From Parvibaculum sp. (GTDB taxonomy: Bacteria > Pseudomonadota > Alphaproteobacteria > Parvibaculales > Parvibaculaceae): a DNA stretch of 64,000 bases. Shown here in pieces: positions 26,759 through 34,729 of the stretch. Within the stretch, counting starts at the first letter, position 1. Every line of letters begins with the position of its first letter. The stretch spans positions 3,501,532 to 3,565,531 of the forward strand of contig NZ_JAHBYN010000001.1 of NCBI RefSeq assembly GCF_019635935.1. Direction: 5' to 3'. The translations under genes were made by a program, and so were the position numbers. A model generated the notes under the pieces. That model saw only the letters and a program-made list of their open reading frames with translations. It was not told the DNA's origin and searched no databases.

Positions 26759-27934
26759 ATGAAGGCGGCAAACAGCGTTTTTTCGAGCCTGGGCACGACG
26801 ATCTTCGCCACCATGTCGGCGCTGGCGGCGGAGCACGGCGCCATCAATCTCGGCCAGGGCTTCCCCGACGACGAAGGCCCCGACGACGTGCGCGCGGCCG
26901 CGGCGAAGGCGATCCTTGAGGGCCCCAACCAGTATCCGCCGATGATGGGCTTGCCGGCGCTGCGCCAGGCCGTTGCCGCCGCAAACAAACGCTTCTACGG
27001 CCTCGACATCGACTGGCAGTCCGAAGTCATGGTCACGTCCGGCGCCACCGAGGCGCTGGCTGACTGTCTGATCGGCCTCCTCAATCCCGGCGACGAGGCC
27101 ATCGTGCTGGAGCCCGCCTATGACAGCTACAAGCCCGTCATCGAGGCGGCGGGTGCGAAGGCCGTTCCGGTCTCGCTCGAGCCGCCGCACTGGTCGCTGC
27201 CGCTGGAGAGCCTCGCGGCGGCCTTCTCCGCGAAGACCAAGCTGATCGTCCTCAACACGCCGATGAACCCGACCGGCAAGGTCTTCACCCGCGCCGAACT
27301 CGACGCCATCGCCGCCCTGCTGATCCGCCACGACGCCTATGCCGTCTGCGACGAGGTCTATGAGCACCTGGTCTTTTCGGGCCACCGTCACATTCCGCTG
27401 ATGACGCTGCCCGGCATGCGCGAGCGTTGCTTGCGCATCGGCTCGGCCGGCAAGACCTTCTCGCTGACCGGCTGGAAGGTCGGCTACGTCACCGGCCCTG
27501 CCCACCTGCTTCAGACGGTCGCGAAGACCCACCAGTTCGTCACCTTCACGACGCCGCCGGCGCTGCAATCGGCGGTCGCCTTCGGTCTTGCGAAGGACGA
27601 CGCCTACTTCGCCGGCCTCGCTGCTTCGCTGGAAGCCAAACGCGACCGGCTGGCGAAGGGGCTGGCCGAAGCCGGCCTCGATGTTCTGCCCACGGACGGA
27701 ACTTATTTCATCTCCGCCGATTTCAGATCCCTCGGATTCAACGGAACCGACGACGAATTTTGCCGCGACATCACCATGAAGGCGAAGGTCGGGGCGATTC
27801 CTCTTTCCGCCTTCTACGCCGACCCGGCCAAAGCCCCGCAACATCTCGCCCGCTTCTGCTTCTGCAAGCAGGACGCGATCCTGACCGAGGCCAGCGCGCG
27901 GCTGAAGGCTTATACCAAGGGGCAGGGCGCCTGA
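26759..27934 (+). CDS. pyridoxal-phosphate aminotransferase, class I/II
   Basis: A 391-residue fold-type I aminotransferase. It has NLGQGFPDDEGP near the N-terminus, LNTPMNPTGKVF, CDEVYEHLVF, and the PLP lysine in SAGKTFSLTGWKVGY. The LGQGFPD and NPTGKV pattern is shared with YbdL-type methionine aminotransferases, kynurenine aminotransferases and some DapC enzymes, so the amino acid substrate is not settled. It is divergent from glnB and monocistronic in appearance. Confidence 0.9.
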   Translation: MKAANSVFSSLGTTIFATMSALAAEHGAINLGQGFPDDEGPDDVRAAAAKAILEGPNQYPPMMGLPALRQAVAAANKRFYGLDIDWQSEVMVTSGATEALADCLIGLLNPGDEAIVLEPAYDSYKPVIEAAGAKAVPVSLEPPHWSLPLESLAAAFSAKTKLIVLNTPMNPTGKVFTRAELDAIAALLIRHDAYAVCDEVYEHLVFSGHRHIPLMTLPGMRERCLRIGSAGKTFSLTGWKVGYVTGPAHLLQTVAKTHQFVTFTTPPALQSAVAFGLAKDDAYFAGLAASLEAKRDRLAKGLAEAGLDVLPTDGTYFISADFRSLGFNGTDDEFCRDITMKAKVGAIPLSAFYADPAKAPQHLARFCFCKQDAILTEASARLKAYTKGQGA

Positions 27935-28045
27935 CGCAGCGTCGCCGTGCCGCGCGCGGCGCGGCTGGACACGCCGCCGCCAGCAGCTATTCTGCCGCCA
28001 ATCGTTAGTGGCACGAACTAAAAGAATTTAAAGGGAGCCCTCCGC

Positions 28046-29599
28046 ATGTCCGACAAACTCGACCCCCGCATGCCCGTGCTGGTCGGCTGCGGCCAGCTGG
28101 TCCAGAAGGAAAAGGATGTCGAGAAGGCACTCTCGCCGATGCATCTGATGGCGGACGCCGCCCGCGCCGCCGCTACCGACACTGGATTGGGCGACAAGCT
28201 CTGGGCGGCGGTCGACAACGTCACGACGGTGCGCTTCATCACCGACAGCCCGGATTCGGGCAGGCTGCCGTTCGGCCGCTATCCCAATGCCGCGAAGACG
28301 CTCGCGAACATGCTGGGCGCCAACCCGGCGAAGACCTGTTATGGCCCGACCGGCGGCAACACGCCGCAAATGCTGGTCAACCACACCGCCGAGCTGATCG
28401 CGCAGGGCGATACCGATGTGGCGCTGGTTGCGGGTTCGGAATGCTTCGGCACGCTGATGCGCGCGCTGGGGCAGGGCAAGCAGCTTCCCTGGCACGACGA
28501 AAATCCCGGCGGCATCCGCATCGACATCGGCAACGAAAAAGCCGGCGTCACCGAAACCGAAAAGCGCCACAAGCTGCAATTCCCGGTCAACATCTATCCG
28601 ATGTTCGAAAACGCGATCCGCGGCGCGAAGGGCCGCAGCGTGAAGGATCACCAGCTCGCCGTCGGCCGCCTGATGGCGCCCTTCACCGAAGTCGCGGCGA
28701 AACATCCGCAAGCCTGGTTCCCCGTCGCCCGCACGGCGGAGGAAATCGCGACGCCGACCGACGACAACCGCTATGTCGGCTTTCCCTACACGAAGTATAT
28801 GAACGCCATCATGCAGGTCGATCAGGCTGCCGCCGTTGTGATGATGTCGGTCGAAAAGGCGCGCGAACTCGGCATCCCGCAGTCGAAATGGGTCTTCCTG
28901 CATGGCTGCGCCGACGCCAACGACCTCTGGTATCCGACCGAGCGCGTCAATTTTCATTCCTCGCCCGCGATCCGCATGATGGGCAGGAAGGCCTTCGCGA
29001 TGTCGGGCTGGCAGATCGGCGAGATTGACTATTTCGATCTCTACTCATGCTTCCCGTCCGCCGTGCAGATCGGCCGCGACGAATTGGGGATCGCCGAAGA
29101 CGATCCGCGCCCGCTCACCGTCACCGGCGGCCTGCCTTACTTCGGCGGCGCCGGCAACAACTACGTCATGCACTCGATCGCGACGATGATGGACAAGCTG
29201 CGCGCACAGCCCGGCACGAAGGGCCTCTGCACCTCAAACGGCTGGTACGTGACGAAGCACGGCCTCGGCCTCTATTCGACAACGCCGCGCGAAGGCAAGT
29301 GGGAGCGCGAAAAGCCCGCGACCTATCAGGCGGAGATCGACGCCGAGAAACACCCGAAGGTCGAGGAAAAGCCGAACGGCAAGGCGAAGATCGAGACCTA
29401 CACCGTGGTCCATGGCCGTGGCGGCGCCGAATTTGCGATCCTCTTCGGCCGCATGGCCGACAGCGACGCGCGCTTCGTCGCCCACACGCCGAACGACCCG
29501 GCGACGCTTCAGGACATGCTGACCCGCGACCAGCTCGGCCGCTCCGGCACGGTTGTGTCCCCCGCCGACGGCAGCGTTAACATCTTCACGCCGGAGTGA
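28046..29599 (+). CDS. thiolase-like protein type 1 (acetyl-CoA acetyltransferase family, catalytic Cys absent)
   Basis: A 517-residue thiolase-superfamily protein with AAAGGGAG upstream of the ATG. Where classical thiolases have the nucleophilic Cys, this one reads GPTGGNTPQ (101-108), and the C-terminal CGGGG motif is also missing; Cys98 and Cys133 are nearby but in the wrong context. The C-terminal third from about residue 415 is an extra OB-like domain, as in thiolase-like protein type 1 (TLP1) of actinobacteria and proteobacteria. Classical thiolase chemistry is therefore unlikely. It may bind acyl-CoA or act in lipid or sterol metabolism. Confidence 0.85.
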   Translation: MSDKLDPRMPVLVGCGQLVQKEKDVEKALSPMHLMADAARAAATDTGLGDKLWAAVDNVTTVRFITDSPDSGRLPFGRYPNAAKTLANMLGANPAKTCYGPTGGNTPQMLVNHTAELIAQGDTDVALVAGSECFGTLMRALGQGKQLPWHDENPGGIRIDIGNEKAGVTETEKRHKLQFPVNIYPMFENAIRGAKGRSVKDHQLAVGRLMAPFTEVAAKHPQAWFPVARTAEEIATPTDDNRYVGFPYTKYMNAIMQVDQAAAVVMMSVEKARELGIPQSKWVFLHGCADANDLWYPTERVNFHSSPAIRMMGRKAFAMSGWQIGEIDYFDLYSCFPSAVQIGRDELGIAEDDPRPLTVTGGLPYFGGAGNNYVMHSIATMMDKLRAQPGTKGLCTSNGWYVTKHGLGLYSTTPREGKWEREKPATYQAEIDAEKHPKVEEKPNGKAKIETYTVVHGRGGAEFAILFGRMADSDARFVAHTPNDPATLQDMLTRDQLGRSGTVVSPADGSVNIFTPE

Positions 29600-29608
29600 G
29601 CCGAAGCC

Positions 29609-29968
29609 TCACCACAACCACGTCTCGGGATCGGGCACGGGCTTGCCGTCCATCGCCAGCATGAAGCCCTTGATCAACCGGATCAACAGCCACACCAGCG
29701 TCGCCAGCAGGATCAGCACGCCGATAAGGATGAATGTCGTAATCCCGCCGATGACAGCGAACAGAATGCCGATCCAGAAGGTGCGGATCAGATAGGTGAG
29801 ATGGGATGCCGCTGCAGCCGTCGCCTCGCCCCGTTTGAGATAAGCGACGACGACGCCCGCGATCGCGGTGATGCCGATGACGAAACCGATGAAGTAAAGA
29901 ATATAGACGAGCTTGGCCGTGCCGAACTCGTCGCCGGGCCTCACGGCCGGCGTGGGCGCTTCGCTCAT
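29609..29968 (-). CDS. DUF4870-like small membrane protein
   Basis: A 119-residue inner membrane protein with three hydrophobic segments at about residues 18-44, 62-84 and 82-102. The N-terminus is short and hydrophilic, and the C-terminal tail is cytoplasmic-looking and ends PDPETWLW. The layout of HLTYLIRTFWIGIL and WLLIRLIKGF resembles the DUF4870/Tic20-like family of unknown function. It ends 9 bp from the stop of the convergent thiolase-like gene and is divergent from the histidine phosphatase gene. Confidence 0.75.
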   Translation of the reverse strand: MSEAPTPAVRPGDEFGTAKLVYILYFIGFVIGITAIAGVVVAYLKRGEATAAAASHLTYLIRTFWIGILFAVIGGITTFILIGVLILLATLVWLLIRLIKGFMLAMDGKPVPDPETWLW

Positions 29969-30104
29969 GGGATGCCTCCTCTGGTGAGTCGCGTCACGAA
30001 AAGGCTACCCCCTCATCCGCCCCCTGACCATTGGCTTTCCCTTGCCGGCGCCGCCACGGAGCGGTACTCCCACTGCATCGATATTGGACAGAAGGATGCC
30101 GCCC

Positions 30105-30686
30105 ATGCCCCTGATCTACATGATCCGCCACGGCGAAGCTGCCGCCGGCTGGGATGCCGACGCCGATCCGGGCCTGAGCGACAAGGGCCGCGCGCAATCC
30201 GAAGCGGTCGCCCGCGAAATCGAGACACGCGTTGGCCGCAGGCTGCCGATCCTCTCCTCGCCGCTGCGCCGCTGCCGTGAAACGAGCGAACCGCTGGCCG
30301 CAAGCTGGGCTGCCGCGCCCGCCATCGAGCCCCGCGTCGCCGAAATTCCGTCGCCGATTGAAGATGTCGCCGATCGCGGCCCCTGGCTGCGTCGCCTGAT
30401 GGCCGGCACGTGGGAGGCCGCCGCGCTGCCGGAAAACACCGCCAACGGCAAACTCGATCTTCTGGCGTGGCGCCGCGCGGTTGTCGATGCGCTGACGGAG
30501 CGCACCGAAGACACGGTGATTTTCTCTCACTTCATTGCCATCAATGTTGCCGCTGGATGGGCCACCGGCGACAACCGCCTCGTCGCCTTCCGCCCCGACA
30601 ACTGCTCGGTCACGATCTTCGAAACCTCCGGCACCGCGATGAAGCTGATCGAGCAGGGAAGGGAAGGCGACACCAAAGTCAATTGA
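30105..30686 (+). CDS. histidine phosphatase family protein (phosphoglycerate mutase-like)
   Basis: A 193-residue phosphatase of the phosphoglycerate-mutase superfamily. The ATG at 30105 has AAGGA 8 bases upstream; an ATG at 30096 overlaps that ribosome binding site. The catalytic RHG is in YMIRHGEA (His9), with a second phosphate-pocket Arg in LSSPLRRCRET and the second His in IFSHFIAIN. The substrate is unknown. SixA-like phosphohistidine phosphatase or a general sugar phosphatase are possible. It is convergent with the LysR gene, 3 bp between stops. Confidence 0.85.
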   Translation: MPLIYMIRHGEAAAGWDADADPGLSDKGRAQSEAVAREIETRVGRRLPILSSPLRRCRETSEPLAASWAAAPAIEPRVAEIPSPIEDVADRGPWLRRLMAGTWEAAALPENTANGKLDLLAWRRAVVDALTERTEDTVIFSHFIAINVAAGWATGDNRLVAFRPDNCSVTIFETSGTAMKLIEQGREGDTKVN

Positions 30687-30689
30687 ACG

Positions 30690-31589
30690 TCAGCCGCGAA
30701 AGTCCGCTTTCAGAATTTCCAGCAGCTTTCGCGATGCGGCGCTGAGATAGCCGCCCTTGCGTGTGATCGCCGTCACCGGGTTCGCCACCTTGAGGTCGTC
30801 TGCGCGAATGACCGCGAGCGAGCCCGCGGCGCGTTCCTCGGCGATGCTGCTTTCGGGCAAAAGTGCGATGCCGAAGCCTGCTTCCGCAAGACGTTTCTGC
30901 GCTGTCAGGCTGTCGATGGCGGTCCAGTCGATCGCCGCGACGCCGCGAATGCGGAATTCGGCGAAGATCGTCTGCGCCGAAGGCTCGCCGAAGCCCCGCG
31001 TCTGCGGAAGGGCGAGCCAGCGCTCGCCGCGAAGCTCGGTGAGTGCGCGCACCCGCTTGCCAGCGCGCGGATGCGACGGCGCGCAGGCGATGACGAGCGG
31101 CTCGGGCCGCAACGCGAAACAGTCAAGGTGCGGCGCCGGATCGTCGAAATAGCGAAGCCCGATCGTCGCCGCGCCGCTGCGCACCAACTCGCTCACTTCG
31201 GCACTGGTCGCGGTCCGGACCGTGAGCCTGACGCCGGGCGCCTTCGACGCGAAACGTTTCAACACCCGTGTCAGGCCGGTGCTGGCCAGCGTGCCGACGG
31301 TCGCCAACGCGATGGGTCCGCCCGCGCCGGAGCGCAGGTCCGCCACGGCGTCACCTGCATCTTGCAGCGCCGCAAGCACGCGTTCGGCATAGGGCAGCAG
31401 CGCGCGGCCGGCCTGGCTCAACGTCACCCCGCCTGTCACCCGCTCGAACAGCGGTACCCCCAGTTCCTCTTCCAGCAGCGCGATGCGGCGGCTGATCGCC
31501 GGTTGTGAGCGATGCAACGCTTCCGCCGCAGGCGAAAAGCCGCCCGCCCGGTGAATGGTCACGAAGGTCTGCAGCGCGTCCGAGTCCAT
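30690..31589 (-). CDS. LysR-family transcriptional regulator
   Basis: A 299-residue LysR protein starting MDSDALQTFVTIHRAGGF. The helix-turn-helix spans residues 3-60 (AAEALHRSQPAISRRIALLE) and the effector-binding domain covers about 90-290. It is divergent from the PEP-mutase-family gene, the usual arrangement for a LysR regulator and its target. A TTAT-N7-ATAA dyad with the T-N11-A pattern lies in the shared intergenic region. The effector is unknown. The start was taken at the ATG beginning the conserved domain rather than 51 codons upstream. Confidence 0.9.
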   Translation of the reverse strand: MDSDALQTFVTIHRAGGFSPAAEALHRSQPAISRRIALLEEELGVPLFERVTGGVTLSQAGRALLPYAERVLAALQDAGDAVADLRSGAGGPIALATVGTLASTGLTRVLKRFASKAPGVRLTVRTATSAEVSELVRSGAATIGLRYFDDPAPHLDCFALRPEPLVIACAPSHPRAGKRVRALTELRGERWLALPQTRGFGEPSAQTIFAEFRIRGVAAIDWTAIDSLTAQKRLAEAGFGIALLPESSIAEERAAGSLAVIRADDLKVANPVTAITRKGGYLSAASRKLLEILKADFRG

Positions 31590-31621
31590 CGGGCCGTCTC
31601 CATGCAAAAAACAGATGTCGT

Positions 31622-31636
31622 TTATCAAAACTATAA
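31622..31636. promoter_or_regulatory. candidate LysR binding site (T-N11-A dyad)
   Basis: TTATCAAAACTATAA between the divergent LysR and PEP-mutase-family genes is an interrupted dyad containing the T-N11-A core. It lies 33 bp before the LysR start codon and about 60 bp before the other gene. Confidence 0.4.
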
Positions 31637-31696
31637 ATTGGACGGATGGGCGAGCAAACCCCAATTTCCACCCACCCGGACCGGAGGAAGATCGGC

Positions 31697-32557
31697 ATGG
31701 CGGCGAGCGGCGGCGAGACGAAGGCAAAGACATTTCTGGCAATGCATCGGCAGGGCCCCGGCTTCATCATGCCCAATGCATGGGACTCCGGGAGCGCGCT
31801 CATTCTGGCCGCAGCGGGCTTCAAGGCCATCGGCACCACCAGCGCAGGCATCGCCTTTTCGCTCGGCAAGCAGGACTATCAGGTTTCGGACGCGGCATTC
31901 GGCGTCGCACGCGACGAAATGTTTGCCCGCATGCGTGAAATTGCCGAAGCCTCGCCTCTGCCGGTCAATGGCGACCTCGAAGCGGGTTTCGGCGACAGCC
32001 CGGAAGCAGTCGCCGAAACCATCACGATGGCGATCGAGGCAGGGCTCGCGGGTGGCAATATCGAGGACAAGAAGCCGCTGGAACCTGTCCTCTACGACGA
32101 AACGCTGGCGGTCGAGCGCATCGCCGCCGCCCGCACAGCGATTGCAAGACGCAACAGCGCCTTCGTACTGACGGCGCGCACCGACATTTTCCAGCGCGGC
32201 ACGCCCGATGCGCTCGATCTTGCGGTCGCGCGCGCCAATCGCTTCATCGAGGCGGGTGCCGATTGCGTCTTTCTGCCGGGCGTCGCCGACATCGCCACGA
32301 TGAAAATTCTGGTTCGCGAAATCGCCGGTCCCATCAACATTGTCGCCGGCCTCACAAGCAACGAAGGCAACGCCTTCGACATGATCGAAGCCGGCATCCG
32401 CCGCATCAGCCTCGGCGGCTCCATCGCGCGCTCGACCCTGGGCTTCATTCGTCAATGCGCGCGCGAACTGCACGAACACGGCACCTTCGATTTCGCCGCC
32501 GGGCAAATGCCGCAGCCCGAGCTCAACGCACTCTTCGCCGCCGCGCGTAAACGCTGA
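31697..32557 (+). CDS. isocitrate lyase/PEP mutase family protein
   Basis: A 286-residue TIM-barrel enzyme. The ATG at 31697 is set by GGAGGAAG 6 bases upstream. Family features are FIMPNAWDSGSA, the metal-binding DLEAGFG, and GLAGGNIEDKK; it lacks the KKCGH motif of true isocitrate lyase. Members include 2-methylisocitrate lyases, oxaloacetate decarboxylases, carboxyvinyl-carboxyphosphonate phosphorylmutase-like enzymes and PEP mutases. The exact reaction is not determinable, but C-C or P-C bond chemistry on a small 2-oxo acid is expected. It is probably controlled by the divergent LysR protein. Confidence 0.87.
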   Translation: MAASGGETKAKTFLAMHRQGPGFIMPNAWDSGSALILAAAGFKAIGTTSAGIAFSLGKQDYQVSDAAFGVARDEMFARMREIAEASPLPVNGDLEAGFGDSPEAVAETITMAIEAGLAGGNIEDKKPLEPVLYDETLAVERIAAARTAIARRNSAFVLTARTDIFQRGTPDALDLAVARANRFIEAGADCVFLPGVADIATMKILVREIAGPINIVAGLTSNEGNAFDMIEAGIRRISLGGSIARSTLGFIRQCARELHEHGTFDFAAGQMPQPELNALFAAARKR

Positions 32558-32589
32558 AGTCCTTCACCCTCGCACGAAAGAGCCGTTTC

Positions 32590-32943
32590 ATGACCCGATC
32601 GACCGGCGTCGCCCGCGTGGCGCGCACTCCAAAGCCGCCATACTATGCCGTCACGACCACCACCGAACTCGGCCCCGGCTTCGACGAAGCCGCCTACTTC
32701 AAACTTGCCACCGAGCTTTACGGCCGTGCCGGCGAGATCGGCGGCTTTCTCGGCCTCGAAGCCTTCTTCCAGGACGGTGCCTCGGTCGCGATCACTTATT
32801 GGGAGAGCCTCGAGGCGATCCAGCGCTGGCGCGACGACCCCCACCACATGGCCGCGAAGCACAAGGCAAAGACCCTCTGGTTCGGCCCCACCATTACCCG
32901 CATCGCCCGCGTCGAGCGGGATTACGGCTTCAATCTGGAGTAG
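32590..32943 (+). CDS. antibiotic biosynthesis monooxygenase (ABM) domain protein
   Basis: A 117-residue protein with a single ABM ferredoxin-like domain over about residues 16-110. The characteristic stretch AITYWESLEAIQRWRDDPHH is followed by HKAKTLWF. Family members are small monooxygenases, heme-degrading enzymes or dimeric proteins of unknown role; the sequence here is of the quinol/YgiN-like general branch. It lies 32 bp downstream of the PEP-mutase-family gene on the same strand and may share its transcript. Confidence 0.83.
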   Translation: MTRSTGVARVARTPKPPYYAVTTTTELGPGFDEAAYFKLATELYGRAGEIGGFLGLEAFFQDGASVAITYWESLEAIQRWRDDPHHMAAKHKAKTLWFGPTITRIARVERDYGFNLE

Positions 32944-33001
32944 GGCGGGGACGCCGTAATCGTCCGCTTTCCCGACGCAATCGCATGGCTATAGTGACGC
33001 C

Positions 33002-34501
33002 ATGCACGATTCGTCTTCGGTCCTTCTCACCACCGCCGAGATGGCACGCGCCGATGCGCTGACCATAGCGCGCGGCCGGCCCGGATCGGTCCTTATGGAA
33101 AACGCCGGCCGTGCGGTCGCCGAAGCCGTCGCCGCGCGTTTTCCGCAAGGCCCGGTCGCGGTGCTTTGCGGTCCCGGCAACAATGGCGGCGATGGCTTTG
33201 TCGCGGCGCGGTTGCTGGCAGAACTCGGCTGGCCGGTAACGCTCTTTCTTCTCGGCGCGCGCGAAAACCTGAAAGGCGACGCTGCCCAGGCCGCTGCCCG
33301 CTGGCCCGGCCCCGTCCTTTCGCTCACCGCCGATGCGGCGGACAAGGCGTCTCTGGTCGTTGACGCAATTTTCGGTGCCGGCCTCGCCCGCGACGTCGAG
33401 GGCGTAGTCGCCGAACTGATCGCCCGCGTCGCGCAGTCGGGCGTCCCCGTCGTCTCGGTCGACGTTCCATCCGGTCTCGACGGCGACAGCGGCGCGCCCC
33501 GAGGCGCGGCGTTCAAGGCGGCGCTCACCGTCACCTTCTTCCGCCTGAAACCCGGCCACCTGCTGCTTCCGGGCCGACTTCTCTGCGGCGAGCTGAAAGT
33601 CGCCGACATCGGCATTCCTTCCGACGTCCTCGAAGAGATCGCGCCGCAAACCTTCATCGACCATCCGCCGCTCTGGGCGGCAAGCTTCCCGCGGCCGGCG
33701 ATCGACGGTCACAAATACACGCGCGGCCATGCCGTCGTCGTCTCTGGCGGCGCGGCGCATACCGGCGCGGCGCGTCTTGCGGCGCGCGGCGCCTTGCGGG
33801 CAGGGGCGGGCCTCGTGACGGTCGCGACGCCGCCCTCGGCGCTGCTCGTCAATGCCGCACACCTGACCGCCATCATGCTGGCGCCCTTCGACGGCGCTGA
33901 CGGGTTGACGAAAATTCTCGAGGACAAGCGCAAGAACGCGCTTCTGATCGGCCCCGGCGCGGGGGTCGGCGCGGAAACGCGCGAAAACGTGCTGGCGGCG
34001 CTGCTGTCCGGCGCCGCCATCGTGCTCGACGCCGACGCGCTGACCTCCTTTGCCGAAATCCCGCGCGACCTCTTCGTCGCCATCAAGGGCTACTTCGCCG
34101 GTCCCGTCGTGCTCACGCCGCATGAAGGCGAATTCGCGCGCCTCTTCCCGGCGCTGGCAGCTTCCGGCGAAAGCAAACTCGTCCGCGCCCGCCGTGCCGC
34201 CGCCGAAGCCGGAGCCGTGATGCTGCTCAAGGGACCGGACACCGTCATCGCCGCGCCGGACGGCCGCGCCGCCATCGTCATCAACGCCGGGCCGGAGCTT
34301 GCCACCGCCGGTTCGGGTGATGTGCTCGGCGGCATCGTCCTTGGACTTCTGGCACAGGGCATGCCGCCCTTTGAAGCCGCGGCGGCGGCGGCCTGGCTTC
34401 ATGGCGAGGCCGGCGCCGCCTTCGGTCCGGGCCTGATCGCCGAAGACCTCCCTGAAATGCTCCCGGCCGTCCTGCGTGACCTGCCCTCGCAATTCGGTTG
34501 A
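33002..34501 (+). CDS. nnr: bifunctional NAD(P)H-hydrate epimerase / ADP-dependent NAD(P)H-hydrate dehydratase
   Basis: Repairs hydrated NAD(P)H (NADHX, NADPHX). The 499-residue protein fuses two domains. Residues 1-215 are the YjeF_N epimerase, with GPGNNGGDGFVAARLL and DVPSGLDGDSG. Residues 230-495 are the ribokinase-like YjeF_C dehydratase, with KYTRGHAVVVSGG, GPGAGVG, LTPHEGEFARLF, LLKGPDTVIA and the catalytic AGSGDVLGG. Both halves look complete. It stands alone upstream of tRNA-Leu. Confidence 0.95.
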   Translation: MHDSSSVLLTTAEMARADALTIARGRPGSVLMENAGRAVAEAVAARFPQGPVAVLCGPGNNGGDGFVAARLLAELGWPVTLFLLGARENLKGDAAQAAARWPGPVLSLTADAADKASLVVDAIFGAGLARDVEGVVAELIARVAQSGVPVVSVDVPSGLDGDSGAPRGAAFKAALTVTFFRLKPGHLLLPGRLLCGELKVADIGIPSDVLEEIAPQTFIDHPPLWAASFPRPAIDGHKYTRGHAVVVSGGAAHTGAARLAARGALRAGAGLVTVATPPSALLVNAAHLTAIMLAPFDGADGLTKILEDKRKNALLIGPGAGVGAETRENVLAALLSGAAIVLDADALTSFAEIPRDLFVAIKGYFAGPVVLTPHEGEFARLFPALAASGESKLVRARRAAAEAGAVMLLKGPDTVIAAPDGRAAIVINAGPELATAGSGDVLGGIVLGLLAQGMPPFEAAAAAAWLHGEAGAAFGPGLIAEDLPEMLPAVLRDLPSQFG

Positions 34502-34610
34502 AGCCGAAAGGGCCTATGCTCTTTTGCTAGCAATCGCCCAAACCCCTTGATATAGAGAGCGCCAAATTGGGGAGCGGCTGGCTCTTGTCGGGCCTCGTCG
34601 TCGGCCCATG

Positions 34611-34695
<85 letters not shown>

Positions 34696-34729
34696 GACCG
34701 AAACCCCTTTAAATACAATGGATTGGAAG

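Noticed and set aside
28339..28957. Minus-strand frames opposite the thiolase-like gene
   Set aside because: Antisense frames without motifs; the plus-strand protein is clearly a conserved family.
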